A DNA stretch of 64,000 bases. Source: Aromatoleum toluclasticum ATCC 700605. Lineage in GTDB: Bacteria; Pseudomonadota; Gammaproteobacteria; Burkholderiales; Rhodocyclaceae. Made by a program: the position numbers and the translations under genes. Positions 8,444 through 17,998 of the stretch are shown here, one piece after another; positions within the stretch are counted from its first letter, which is position 1; the number at the start of each line of letters is the position of its first letter. The notes beneath the pieces were generated by a model, which saw only the letters and a list, made by a program, of their open reading frames with translations, was not told where the DNA came from and did not search any database. The stretch covers positions 62,001 to 126,000 of the forward strand of contig NZ_KB899494.1 of NCBI RefSeq assembly GCF_000378245.1, given 5' to 3'.

Positions 8444-8944
8444 ATGAGCACCGTGACCCTGGGCGGCAACCCGATCGAAGTCGCAGGCAAGTTCCCGCAG
8501 AAGGGCGACAGCGTCCCGCCGCTGGCGCTGGTCGGCGCGGACCTCAAGGACGTGACGCTCGCCGACTACGCCGGCAAGCGCAAGGTTCTCAACATCGTTC
8601 CCAGCCTCGACACCCCGACCTGCGCGACCTCCACGCGCAAGTTCAACGCCGAGGCGTCCAAGCTCACCGACACCGTCGTGCTGGTCATCTCCGCCGACCT
8701 GCCCTTCGCCGCGAAGCGCTTCTGCGTCGCCGAAGGGCTGGAGAACGTCGTCACGCTGTCGACGATGCGCGGCCGCAACTTCCTCAAGGACTACGGCGTC
8801 GAGATCGCCTCCGGGCCGCTCGCCGGCGTCACCGCGCGTGCGGTCGTCGTGCTCGACGGCGACAACAAGGTGCTGCATTCGCAGCTCGTCGGCGAGATCA
8901 AGGACGAACCCGACTACGCGGCGGCGCTCGCGGCGCTGAAGTAA
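8444..8944 (+). CDS. tpx: Thiol peroxidase (2-Cys, Tpx family)
   Basis: A 166-residue peroxiredoxin that reduces hydrogen peroxide and organic peroxides with thioredoxin as donor. The peroxidatic cysteine is Cys60 in [15 protein letters not shown] and the resolving cysteine is Cys94 in AAKRFC, matching the E. coli Cys61/Cys95 pair. The start has a strong GGAGGAG site eight bases upstream. It stands alone between the formate dehydrogenase operon and the HD-GYP gene. No OxyR-like site was picked out in the 174-base gap upstream. Length and motifs fit the family closely. Confidence 0.96.
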   Translation: MSTVTLGGNPIEVAGKFPQKGDSVPPLALVGADLKDVTLADYAGKRKVLNIVPSLDTPTCATSTRKFNAEASKLTDTVVLVISADLPFAAKRFCVAEGLENVVTLSTMRGRNFLKDYGVEIASGPLAGVTARAVVVLDGDNKVLHSQLVGEIKDEPDYAAALAALK

Positions 8945-9082
8945 GGCGCCTGCAGGAATCGGCTAATGCAAATGGGTTTATGATGCGGTCAGGGCGCGTG
9001 CGGCCGGTTTCCGGTCGCGCCGCCGTTGCGCATCCGGCTGGCGGAAACAGCCGCTTTCCGATCCGCCGCCCGATGTAACGAG

Positions 9083-10333
9083 ATGCAGGACCCACTGCCG
9101 AAAGTCGGTGTCGAACAGGTTCAGGTCGGCATGTTCGTGTCGCTGGACATGCCTTGGCTCGACCACCCCTTCCTGGTCAATTCCTTTCGCATCAGCAGCG
9201 AGAAACAGCTGCGGGCCCTGCGTGAACTCGGCCTGCACCGCATCGCCTACGATCCGGCGCGTTCGGCGGTCGGGCCGCGCGAATGGGGCAGCGCCCCGCC
9301 CGCGCCTCCCCCATCCGCATCCGGGGCGGACGACGGGTTCCGGATCGAGGCCAAGCGCCAGGGCGCGACGCGCATGGCCGAGCAGCGCGAACTTATCCGC
9401 AGCTGCGAAAAGGCCTATGGGGAATGCGTCGACTCCACCCGCAACCTGATCGCCGACCTGCTGCGCGAGCCGGCGGCGGCCACCGCGCTGGCGGGTGCCA
9501 TGGTCGGGGAGCTCGCGTCGACCTTCCTCGACGACCCCGGTGCGACAGTGATGCTGATCGCCTCGCGCAAGCGCGACGATGCGACGCACCAGCACGCGCT
9601 CAACGTGATGATCCTGACGATGATCCTCGCGAAGGGGCTGGGCCTCAAGCGCGAGGTGTTCGAGGCCGCCGGCATGGGCGCGCTGCTCCACGACATCGGT
9701 GCCAAGCGGATCAACCCCATCGTGTTGCGCACCAAGGAGCGCAGCCGCCCGGAAGAATCCCTCTACCGCATGCATTGCGAGTACGGGCTGCAGATCGTCG
9801 GCAAGCACGTCGCGTCCCCGGTATGCGCGATCATCCGCGAACACCACGAATGCGTGGACGGCAGCGGTTTCCCGGCCGGCCGCAAGGGTGCGGACATCAA
9901 CCCGCTCGCGCGCATGGTCGCGATCGCGAACCGCTACGACAACCTGTGCAATCCCCATTCGCTCGCCGAGGCACTGACGCCCGCGGAAGCGCTGTCGCAG
10001 ATGTACGCGCGCGAGTCCGCGCATTTCGACGCCTTCATGCTATCGACCTTCATCAAGGAGCTGGGGATCTATCCGCCCGGCTCCTTCGTGCGCCTGTCGA
10101 CCGGCTCGATCGCGATCGTCGTCGCGGTCACGCGCGGCAACACGCTCAAGCCGACCGTGCTGGTGTACGAACCGGGCGTGCCGCGCCGCGACGCGCTCGT
10201 GCTGAGCCTGGCCGACTCCGGCGAGGTCACGATCGACGCCGTGCTCAAGCCGCGCGCGCTGCCGCGCGAAGTCGTCGATTACCTCAACCCACGCATGAAC
10301 CTCGCGTACTTCGCGCAGCGCGCGCACGGCTGA
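9083..10333 (+). CDS. HD-GYP domain protein with DUF3391 N-terminus, probable cyclic-di-GMP phosphodiesterase
   Basis: A 416-residue protein. The N-terminal part (residues 5-100, KVGVEQVQVGMFVSLD) is a DUF3391-like module, followed by a proline-rich linker and an HD-GYP domain. The metal-site HD pair is His203-Asp204 (LLHDIGAKRI). The second signature is HHECVDGSGFP from His254, so the usual GYP triplet is read as GFP. HD-GYP enzymes hydrolyse cyclic-di-GMP, often to GMP. Most metal ligands look present, so activity is plausible, but the Tyr-to-Phe change should be kept in mind. The start at 9083 was chosen over 9026 because the family begins at about this point. No partner gene is adjacent. 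Confidence 0.88.
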   Translation: MQDPLPKVGVEQVQVGMFVSLDMPWLDHPFLVNSFRISSEKQLRALRELGLHRIAYDPARSAVGPREWGSAPPAPPPSASGADDGFRIEAKRQGATRMAEQRELIRSCEKAYGECVDSTRNLIADLLREPAAATALAGAMVGELASTFLDDPGATVMLIASRKRDDATHQHALNVMILTMILAKGLGLKREVFEAAGMGALLHDIGAKRINPIVLRTKERSRPEESLYRMHCEYGLQIVGKHVASPVCAIIREHHECVDGSGFPAGRKGADINPLARMVAIANRYDNLCNPHSLAEALTPAEALSQMYARESAHFDAFMLSTFIKELGIYPPGSFVRLSTGSIAIVVAVTRGNTLKPTVLVYEPGVPRRDALVLSLADSGEVTIDAVLKPRALPREVVDYLNPRMNLAYFAQRAHG

Positions 10334-10363
10334 CGCAAGACACTATTACCGGGCAACCAAATA

Positions 10364-10424
10364 CCGTTCGGGCTGAGCCTGTCGAAGCCCTGCCCATGCC
10401 CTTCGACAGGCTCAGGGCGAACGG
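10364..10424. repeat. 61-bp imperfect palindrome (REP-like) between convergent genes
   Basis: The left arm 10364-10387 and right arm 10401-10424 are 24 bases each and pair at 22 positions around a 13-base centre. The core is GAGCCTGTCGAAG and its complement. This type of palindrome is scattered through many proteobacterial genomes as an intergenic repeat. Here it lies between the convergent HD-GYP and pbpC genes, where its transcript would form a strong hairpin and could stop transcription from both sides. Confidence 0.85.
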
Positions 10425-10442
10425 CTATCTCTGATCGCCGCG

Positions 10443-12743
10443 TTAGTTGCGCACGCTGATTTCCACGCTGTCGAAGCGGCCCGCGTCGTCCATCGCGGTG
10501 ATCCGGTATGGGCCGGCGACGGGAAATTTCTGCAGCAGCGGCCGGCCGGCCGCCATGCGCCCGACCTGCACGCCGTTCACGAGCCAGGTCAGGGTGTCCT
10601 GCCCGCCGCGGGCTTCCAGCCGCACTTCGGGGGCGGGGCCGGTTCCGGCGCGGCGTATGGTTTCCCCGTCGGCGACGCCGACGATCTTCAGCCCCGCCTC
10701 GGGCGCGATCGCATCCTTGCATGCGGGCGCCCACGCGGGGGGCAGGGCGTGCCGCCGGGTTCCGGTGTCCAGCCAGGGTTCGAGTGCGGCGGGCCAGCGT
10801 GCCATCTCCACGGCCCGCATTTCGCCCGGCGCGCAGCCGGCGCGCACCCGCAAGCCGCTTTCCGCGTCGCGGTAATCCGTGTAGCGGGGCGCGCCGCCGC
10901 GCAGGCGGTCGGGAAAGGTCGGCGGCGCGGCGCCGTTGAGGATCCAGGCGGTGCGCTGCTCATGGCACAGCGCGGGCGGGAGGTCCTCGCCCCAGGTGCC
11001 CAGCGGCCAGCAGATCTTCGCCTGCGACACGCCCTCGGGCGGGAGGCGTGGCCCGGGAGGTGCGCCATCGACCGCGGCGAACACGTCGATCAGCAGCGGC
11101 GCGGCGATGTTCGCGCCGAAGAAGCCGGGGTTGGGCGTGCCGTCGGGCCGGCCGACCCACACGCCCACCGTCAGGCGGTCGCTGACGCCGACCGACCAGG
11201 CATCGCGGAAGCCGAAGCTCGTGCCGGTCTTGAAGGCGATGCCGCGCCGCACCCCGACGCCGCCTTCGACCGCGCGCGCCAGCGGCCCGCCCGATTCGAG
11301 GATGTCGCGCACGATGAAGGCCGCGCCCGCGCTCATCATGCGCGTTTCCTCGAGCGGCGCGTTCTTCGTGTAGCGCGGCCGGGCGGCGATACCGCTGCGC
11401 GCGAACGAAGTATAGGCGCCGACGAGACCTTCCAGGCTCGTCGCGGCGCCGCCCAGGATCACGCTCAGGTTGGGGCCGGCGCCGCGCGGCAGCTCGAGCC
11501 TGAGGCCGCCGCGTCGCAGCTGTGCGACGAAGCGCTGCGGCCCCAAGTGGTCGAGCACCTCGACGGCCGGCACGTTCAGCGACTTCTGCAGTGCCTGCGA
11601 CACGCTGACCGGGCCGCTGAAATTCGCCTGGAAGTTGCCCGGCTGGTAGCCGGAGAAGGATTGCGGCACGTCGGCCAGCAGCGATTCCGAATGGATCAGG
11701 CCTTCGTCGAGCGCCAGCCCGTAGAGGAAGGGCTTCAGCGTGGAGCCGGGCGAGCGCGTCGCCCGCACCATGTCCACGTGCGAGAAGCGGCTCTCGTCGG
11801 CGAAGTCGGCGGAACCCGCGTAGGCCAGCACTTCCAGCGTCGCGTTGTCGACGACCAGTGCCGCCATCGACACGCGCGGCGGCAGCACCGACAGCCGCGA
11901 CGCGATGAGCTGTTCGACCATGCTCTGCATGCCCGCGTCCAGCGTCGTCTCCACGCGCGGCTGGCGGGGATGCTCGCGGCGCACGCGCTCCGCGAACAGC
12001 GGTGCGAGCAGCGGTTCGCGCACCGTCTGTGCGATCACCGGCTCCTGCCGCGCCTCGCGCACGAGCTCGGCCCCCCAGCGCGGCCCCATGCGGGCCAGCA
12101 CCTTGTCGCGCGCCTGCCGCGCACGGTCGGGATAGCGGTCCGGGCGCAGCAGCGAGGGGGCCTGCGGCAGCACCGTCAGCAGCGCGGCCTCCGACTCGGT
12201 CAGGCGCGCCGAGGGCTTGCCGAGGTAGGCCCGGCTGGCCGCCTCGACGCCTTCGAGCACGCCGCCCATCGGCGCGTAACCGAGGTAGAGCCCGAGGATC
12301 TCGCGCTTGGACAGCCGCAGTTCCAGCTGCACCGCGCGGGCCATCTGGCGCAGCTTGCCGCGCAGCGTGTGCGGCGTCGGGTCGAGGATGCGCGCGACCT
12401 GCATCGTCAGCGTCGACCCGCCCGACACGACGCGGCCGTTCGTTGCCCACTGTCCCGCGGCGCGCAGCAGCGCCAGCGGATTGACGCCGGGATGCCAGTG
12501 GAAAAAGCGGTCCTCGTAGGCGATCAGGGCCTCGAGGTAGCGCGGCGACACCTCGTCGTCGCGGACGGGATGGCGCCAGATGTGGGTGCGGTCGGGGAAG
12601 GCGCGCAAGGGCGTACCGTCGCGCGCCAGCACCACCTGCGCATGCGGTGCCGCGCGCCCTGGCAGGGGCGGCGGGAAGAGCTGGTCGGCGACAAGCAGCA
12701 GTCCCAGCGCCGCCGCCAGCGCGAGGCGCAGCCGGCGGCTCAT
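10443..12743 (-). CDS. pbpC: Penicillin-binding protein 1C (bifunctional glycosyltransferase/transpeptidase)
   Basis: A 766-residue class A PBP-like protein anchored by an N-terminal membrane helix (residues 5-20). The glycosyltransferase domain has the catalytic region AYEDRFFHWHPGVNPLAL and the GGSTLTMQVAR motif. The transpeptidase domain has the active serine Ser334 in SPGSTLKPF and the KTGTS motif at Lys505. A C-terminal PBP1C beta-sandwich domain (about 670-766) ends the protein. It shares an ATGA overlap with the alpha-2-macroglobulin gene upstream. This is the same pairing as E. coli yfhM-pbpC, which suggests a joint role in periplasmic defence and repair after envelope damage. Confidence 0.95.
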   Translation of the reverse strand: MSRRLRLALAAALGLLLVADQLFPPPLPGRAAPHAQVVLARDGTPLRAFPDRTHIWRHPVRDDEVSPRYLEALIAYEDRFFHWHPGVNPLALLRAAGQWATNGRVVSGGSTLTMQVARILDPTPHTLRGKLRQMARAVQLELRLSKREILGLYLGYAPMGGVLEGVEAASRAYLGKPSARLTESEAALLTVLPQAPSLLRPDRYPDRARQARDKVLARMGPRWGAELVREARQEPVIAQTVREPLLAPLFAERVRREHPRQPRVETTLDAGMQSMVEQLIASRLSVLPPRVSMAALVVDNATLEVLAYAGSADFADESRFSHVDMVRATRSPGSTLKPFLYGLALDEGLIHSESLLADVPQSFSGYQPGNFQANFSGPVSVSQALQKSLNVPAVEVLDHLGPQRFVAQLRRGGLRLELPRGAGPNLSVILGGAATSLEGLVGAYTSFARSGIAARPRYTKNAPLEETRMMSAGAAFIVRDILESGGPLARAVEGGVGVRRGIAFKTGTSFGFRDAWSVGVSDRLTVGVWVGRPDGTPNPGFFGANIAAPLLIDVFAAVDGAPPGPRLPPEGVSQAKICWPLGTWGEDLPPALCHEQRTAWILNGAAPPTFPDRLRGGAPRYTDYRDAESGLRVRAGCAPGEMRAVEMARWPAALEPWLDTGTRRHALPPAWAPACKDAIAPEAGLKIVGVADGETIRRAGTGPAPEVRLEARGGQDTLTWLVNGVQVGRMAAGRPLLQKFPVAGPYRITAMDDAGRFDSVEISVRN

Positions 12744-15700
12744 TGCCCGTTGCCGGCCCCGCCGCCGTTTCCGTCGGTGATCTGCAGCGTTTCCTCGCTT
12801 CCGGCCATGCCGTAGATCTGCGGCTGGTACATGTCCTCGGCGTAGGTCGGCGGCACGACGAAACGCCCCGGGGTGACGACGCGCACGCGGTAGAAGAAGT
12901 TCATCTCGCCCCGCAGCTTCGCGGCGACGACGAAGCGGTCGTCGCGGAACTCGACGTGCTGGATCGCGCTGTCCTGCATTGCCTGGCGCGGGTCGATCCC
13001 GGCGATGCTGATCGCCGACTGCTCGCCCTGCACGATGTTGGCGTTCTCGATCTCGACCCCCGCCGGCACGTAATCGACCACCAGGCCGTTGGCATGACGG
13101 CCCGCCGTGAGCACGCGCAGGCGCACCACCAGCGTTTCGCCGACGCGCAGCGGACGCTTGCCGAGCGGCTGTCCGTCCGGCGTGTACCACTCGCGCTTGA
13201 GGTCGAAGGCATCGCGGCGAGCCGCGGGCATCGTTGCGGGGTTGCCCGCGAGATTGAGTTCGACGAAGAGCTTTTCCTGGTGGGTATTGGTGAACCGGAC
13301 GCCGCCGGCGACGTCCTCGGCGGACAACGACAGGAACTGCGTGCCTTTGCCGCCGATCGCCTGCGTCTTCCCGCCGCTGGCCGCTTCGGCCGTCCAGTTG
13401 CCGCCGGCCCGGGTCACGAAGCTGCGGCCGAGGAGGAACAGCGCGAGTTTTTCCTGGGTGCTGTGGTAGTAGTAGCGGCCGCGCTCCAGTTCCCCGGCGA
13501 CGAGGTTCACGAGATTCTCGCGGCCTTCCGGATTGAGACCGTGCTTCTCCGTCAGCACGTACATCAGCGCCCAGTCGCGCAGGTTGCTGCCGTAGTCGCC
13601 CCACCAGTAATTGTCCGGGCGGCTCTTCCTGATGCCGGCTTCGACCGCGCTGGTGGCGCGCGCCTCGTCGCCCATGAGCTTCAGCGCGATGCCCAGGTGC
13701 ACCAGCCCGAGGCCCGAGTGCGCCGCGGCCAGCGATTCGTGCAGCTGCCGCAGCGTCGCCAGCGGCGCCTTGCCCTGCCGGGCGAGGACGTAGGCGCCGT
13801 AGGCGAGCACCGCGAAGCGGCCCGATCCCGCGTAGCGGTGGTCGGCCCACACCGAATCCGCATTGTATTTCACCGTTTCGCGCGGTAGCCCGGCGACGCC
13901 TTCCTGCAGGCCCTTCAGCAGGAATTCGACGGCGCGTCTTTCCATCTCGGCCGGGACGTTGAAGCCCTGTTCGCGCGCGTCGAGCAGGAAATTCGTGACG
14001 TAGGCCGACAGCCAGTACTCGTAATTGCCGACGTTGCCCCACAGGCTGAAGCCGCCGTTCGGCGCCTGCATGCCGGCCAGCCGCCCGATTGCCTTCTCGA
14101 GCATTTCGGCGCGCTCGGCCTGCGTGTAGGCCTTCAGGCCGAACTGCTTCGCGGCGGTCTCGTCGATGAACACATGCGGGTACGCGGTACTCGTCGTCTG
14201 CTCGGTGCAGCCGTACGGGTAGGTCAGCAGGCCGCGCACGGCGCTGCGCACGTCGATCGGCGCCTTGTCGGATACCGCCAGCGTCGCCGCGACGCTGTGC
14301 TTCAGGAAGCCGCCCAGTTCGGCCTCGCGCACATCCACCGTTTCACCCGGAGCGACCACGACACGCTTCATCACCGACTGGCGCGGCGTGGGCGCCTGCA
14401 CCTGCAGCGGGAAGCTGCGGTCGATCTTCGCCGCGTCGCTCTCGATGTGCACGCGCACCTCGGTGAGTCCCAGCGCCGTTCCCGCCTCGACGGGGATGCG
14501 CAGGATGCGCTTCTGCTGGTCCTTGAGTGCGAGCCGCTGTTCGCCCGCGCGGATCGCGAGGCCGTCGCCGTTCGTCACGCTGATGCGCACGTCCTGGGCT
14601 GCGCCGGAGAGGTTCTGCACGTCCATCGCGAGCACGGCGCTGTCGCCGACCGAGAGGAAGCGCGGCGTCGCGAGTTCGACGACGAGCGGTGCCGCCACGA
14701 CGACCTCGGCTTCCTGCATGCCGAAACGCTCGCCGCTGGTCGCGACGGCCATCAGGCGCAGGCTGCCGTTGAAGTCCGGCACCGGCAGCGAGATTTCCGC
14801 CTCGCCCTTGTCGTCGAGCGCCACCGGGCCGCTGAAGAGATCGACCAGGCGCACCTTCTTGGGCAGGCTCTTGGTCGGCTTGGGGGCGGCGTCGCCGCCG
14901 AACTTGAGCCGTCCCTTGTCGCCGGCCATCTTCTCGATCAGGCGCCCGTACACGTCGTGCGCGTCGGCGCCGTAGCGCAGCTTGGCGAAGAAGAAGCCGA
15001 ACGGGTCGGGGCTCTTGTACGAGGTGATGTTGAGGATGCCGGCATCCACCGCGGACAGCGTGACCATCGCCTTCTGGCCCCGGGCCTCCGGCACCTTCAC
15101 GCGAACCTTCAGCGGCTGCTCGGGTTTCATCTTCTGCGGCGCCTCGAGCGCCACGTCGAGCTTGCGTTTGCTGCGGTCGAGCGGCAGGTGGATCAGGCCC
15201 AGCGCGCGCGCCGGCGTGACCTTGTCGCCGCTGCTGCCCGGACGCAACACCATGACCGACACGTACAGGTCGTGGCGCTTCCATTCCTTGTCCACCGGGA
15301 TGTCGATCGTCGTGCCGTCGGCGCCGATCGAGAGGCGGCGCACCCACAGCGCCTTGTCGCCCTCGACGGTGACCAGCGCCTCGCCGGCGTGCGGCGGCGT
15401 GATCGTCAGGCGCGCCGTCTCACCGTCCGCGTAGCCCGACTTGTCCAGCTTCAGCGCGACGAGGTCCGGGCGCACGCCCTGGGTTTCGTCGTCCTGCGCA
15501 CTCCAGCCGGCGTAGAAGCGGTAGCGTGCGGTCTGCTGCGTTTCGGGGTCGAAGACTTCGAGCCGGTAGCGGCCGTACTTGACCGGCAGCGCGAGCTTGC
15601 CGCGGCCGCCGGCGGGCACGGAAACCTGCGTGGTCGAGACCAGTTCGTCGGTCTCGGTAAAGCCCGAGTTCCAACCGCGCTGGTCGTCGAAACGCCAGTA

Positions 15701-17887
15701 GTAGTTGCGGTTCTCGCGGAACAGCCGCACCGGCAGCGCAGTGCCCGCCTTGAGGGTGCCGGCGGTATCGGCCCGTACCACTTCGAACTCCGCTGCGGCG
15801 CCTTCGCGCGCGTAGGCGCCGACGAACATCGGGCGTACGCCGATCAGCACCGGCGCGGGCCAATGCACGCGCTCGATGCTGCGGATGACCGGCCGGCCGC
15901 CGCTTTCGAGCAGCCCGATGGTGGCGCGCACGGTGAAGGGCGAGTGCCGGTCGGCGACCGGCTCAAGATCCACGGCTATGCTCGTCTTGCCCGCGTCGTC
16001 GAGTGCGTTTTCCGGCAGTTCGGTGCGCGACTTGACCGTGTCCTCGTCCGCATCGCCGAATACGAAGCCGGGCAGCTTCTGCGCGAGCGGATTGCGGTTG
16101 CGCTCGGTGTTCACGACGCCGACGAGGTTGTTGCCGGCGGCGGGAGCGCCGTACAGATAGCGCCCCGTGACGTCGATGCGCCAGCTTGCGCCGTCCGCGA
16201 GACTGCCCTCGGTGCTCGCGAGGTCGAGCTTCATCCGTTCCGGCAGGAACTCCTCGACGCCGAAGCGCATCACCGCCGCTGCCGTGCTCGCCGCCGGGTC
16301 GGTGCGCAGTTCGAGCGCCCACGAGCCGGTCGCGGCGTCGATCGGCAGCTCGATCGCCTGATTGTAGTAGCCGGGGTCGAGCTCCTGCGGCTTCCATGTC
16401 CGGGTCCATTGCAGCTTGCCGTCCGGTCGGCGCAGCGCGGCCTGGACCGGCTGCGGCGGCACGACGCGACCGTCGGCATCGCGCGCGATGACCGACACGT
16501 CGAAGCGCTCGCCCGGGCGGTAGAGATTGCGTCCGCTGTAGGCGAACAGGCGCACCGGGACGAAAGGCGTGCCGGCGATGTCGAATTCGCCGAGGTCGAG
16601 CGCCGGTTCCTTCAGGGCGATGAGCGACAGGTGCTCGCCCTTGCGTGCCGTCAGGACGCGGGCGCCTTTCGGGCGTTCGGCGAAGTTCGCCCGCCCGTCG
16701 CCATCGGTCTCGCCGCGCGCCAGGGTCTTGCCCTCGCCGTCGATCCAGTTCACCTCGGCGCCGCTCACGGCCTTGCCGCTGGCCAGCGAACTCACCCAGG
16801 CGTCGGCGCCGGCGGCGTACTGGCGCACGTGCAGACCGAGATCGCTGACGTAGAAGTAGGTGGTCTGGAACTCGTGGCGGAAGCGGTTCGGCTGCGACAT
16901 CACCGCGACATAGACGCCCGGTTCGCGCAGCGCGGGGATGTCCTCGACGGGAATGAAGGTCACGCGGCGGCGGTCGGGCTTCTGTTCGGTGACGAAGCGC
17001 CCGATGAAGGCGCTGGTCGTGAGGCGGTGCAGCTGGTCGAGCTGCCAGCCGTCGACGGCGCCCTTGAGGCGCGTGCCCGACTCGCCGTAGTAGGTCTCCT
17101 CGTCGTCGGCATCGCCGCCTTCCCCTTCGCCGTCGGCGGCTGCGTCGCGGGCGCGCTGGCCGGCCGGGCCCGCCACGACCTGGTCGAGGAATTCGGACAG
17201 GCGTTCGGGCTTGACCTTGAGGAACTGGATGTCGACTTCGGGCACGTTCACGGTCGTGACCGGCAGCCCGCCGTTCTGCCCCGCGGGCAGGACCATGCCG
17301 CGGCTGGCGAAGTAGAAGGCCGGGGCGACCGCGCCCATGCGGATGGAGAAGCGCGATTCCGCATCGAGCTTGCTGCCGTCCTTCGCCGGCAGGCCGGCCA
17401 TCACGCGCACGACGTAGCGGGTCTGCGGCTTGACGTGCGGGAAGAACAGCAGCCGCGGGTTCTCGCCGACGACCCAGGCGCCCGCGACCGGCTTGCCGCC
17501 GTCGGTCGCCGTGTCGACCGGGTCGCGGCTGCTCGCGTTGCTGATCCCGGAGGTCGTGCTTCCGTCTTCCTCTTCCTCATACTGCACGCCCGCCGAAGAA
17601 CCCTCGGCCGCGTGGGCGGGAGACGGCATCTCCAGCACCTGGAGAAACTTGTCGTGATCGCCGCGGGCGTCGAGCGGAAGGCTGAACGACAGCGCGAGGG
17701 CCGGCGATCCATCGAGCTCGCGCGGGGCGCCGTCCACGACCTCGAAGGGCACGCTGCCGACCTCGGCCTCCTCGCCCGACTTGTCGCGCGTCGCGAAGAA
17801 GTAGCCGCCGAGCGCGGCCACGAGAACGACGACGAGTGCGATCGGCGCAATGCCGAAGCCCCTGGATCCTGCCTTTCCCAACCGCAT
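12740..17887 (-). CDS. Bacterial alpha-2-macroglobulin (thioester type)
   Basis: A 1715-residue periplasmic protein of the bacterial alpha-2-macroglobulin family (YfhM-like), thought to trap invading proteases. A single N-terminal membrane helix (residues 13-32) anchors it; there is no lipobox cysteine, unlike the E. coli protein. MG-type beta domains make up most of the chain. The thioester motif CTEQ has its cysteine at residue 1227 (YPYGCTEQTTS), so the covalent trap should be active. The following LLKAL-like helical thioester domain includes the GGFSLWG repeat. The start is preceded by GGGGGA. Its stop overlaps the pbpC start, as in the known two-gene operon. A 111-base gap separates it from the aminotransferase gene on the same strand. 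Confidence 0.94.
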   Translation of the reverse strand: MRLGKAGSRGFGIAPIALVVVLVAALGGYFFATRDKSGEEAEVGSVPFEVVDGAPRELDGSPALALSFSLPLDARGDHDKFLQVLEMPSPAHAAEGSSAGVQYEEEEDGSTTSGISNASSRDPVDTATDGGKPVAGAWVVGENPRLLFFPHVKPQTRYVVRVMAGLPAKDGSKLDAESRFSIRMGAVAPAFYFASRGMVLPAGQNGGLPVTTVNVPEVDIQFLKVKPERLSEFLDQVVAGPAGQRARDAAADGEGEGGDADDEETYYGESGTRLKGAVDGWQLDQLHRLTTSAFIGRFVTEQKPDRRRVTFIPVEDIPALREPGVYVAVMSQPNRFRHEFQTTYFYVSDLGLHVRQYAAGADAWVSSLASGKAVSGAEVNWIDGEGKTLARGETDGDGRANFAERPKGARVLTARKGEHLSLIALKEPALDLGEFDIAGTPFVPVRLFAYSGRNLYRPGERFDVSVIARDADGRVVPPQPVQAALRRPDGKLQWTRTWKPQELDPGYYNQAIELPIDAATGSWALELRTDPAASTAAAVMRFGVEEFLPERMKLDLASTEGSLADGASWRIDVTGRYLYGAPAAGNNLVGVVNTERNRNPLAQKLPGFVFGDADEDTVKSRTELPENALDDAGKTSIAVDLEPVADRHSPFTVRATIGLLESGGRPVIRSIERVHWPAPVLIGVRPMFVGAYAREGAAAEFEVVRADTAGTLKAGTALPVRLFRENRNYYWRFDDQRGWNSGFTETDELVSTTQVSVPAGGRGKLALPVKYGRYRLEVFDPETQQTARYRFYAGWSAQDDETQGVRPDLVALKLDKSGYADGETARLTITPPHAGEALVTVEGDKALWVRRLSIGADGTTIDIPVDKEWKRHDLYVSVMVLRPGSSGDKVTPARALGLIHLPLDRSKRKLDVALEAPQKMKPEQPLKVRVKVPEARGQKAMVTLSAVDAGILNITSYKSPDPFGFFFAKLRYGADAHDVYGRLIEKMAGDKGRLKFGGDAAPKPTKSLPKKVRLVDLFSGPVALDDKGEAEISLPVPDFNGSLRLMAVATSGERFGMQEAEVVVAAPLVVELATPRFLSVGDSAVLAMDVQNLSGAAQDVRISVTNGDGLAIRAGEQRLALKDQQKRILRIPVEAGTALGLTEVRVHIESDAAKIDRSFPLQVQAPTPRQSVMKRVVVAPGETVDVREAELGGFLKHSVAATLAVSDKAPIDVRSAVRGLLTYPYGCTEQTTSTAYPHVFIDETAAKQFGLKAYTQAERAEMLEKAIGRLAGMQAPNGGFSLWGNVGNYEYWLSAYVTNFLLDAREQGFNVPAEMERRAVEFLLKGLQEGVAGLPRETVKYNADSVWADHRYAGSGRFAVLAYGAYVLARQGKAPLATLRQLHESLAAAHSGLGLVHLGIALKLMGDEARATSAVEAGIRKSRPDNYWWGDYGSNLRDWALMYVLTEKHGLNPEGRENLVNLVAGELERGRYYYHSTQEKLALFLLGRSFVTRAGGNWTAEAASGGKTQAIGGKGTQFLSLSAEDVAGGVRFTNTHQEKLFVELNLAGNPATMPAARRDAFDLKREWYTPDGQPLGKRPLRVGETLVVRLRVLTAGRHANGLVVDYVPAGVEIENANIVQGEQSAISIAGIDPRQAMQDSAIQHVEFRDDRFVVAAKLRGEMNFFYRVRVVTPGRFVVPPTYAEDMYQPQIYGMAGSEETLQITDGNGGGAGNGQ

Positions 17888-17998
17888 GCCATTCCCCCGT
17901 TATATGCGGTCGGAATTGTAACCGAGGAATGCGGGAAGTTCTCCGGGCCGGACAGCTCGGTTGCCGGGTCGATAGGTGGCCGCCGCAGGGCGCGCCGC

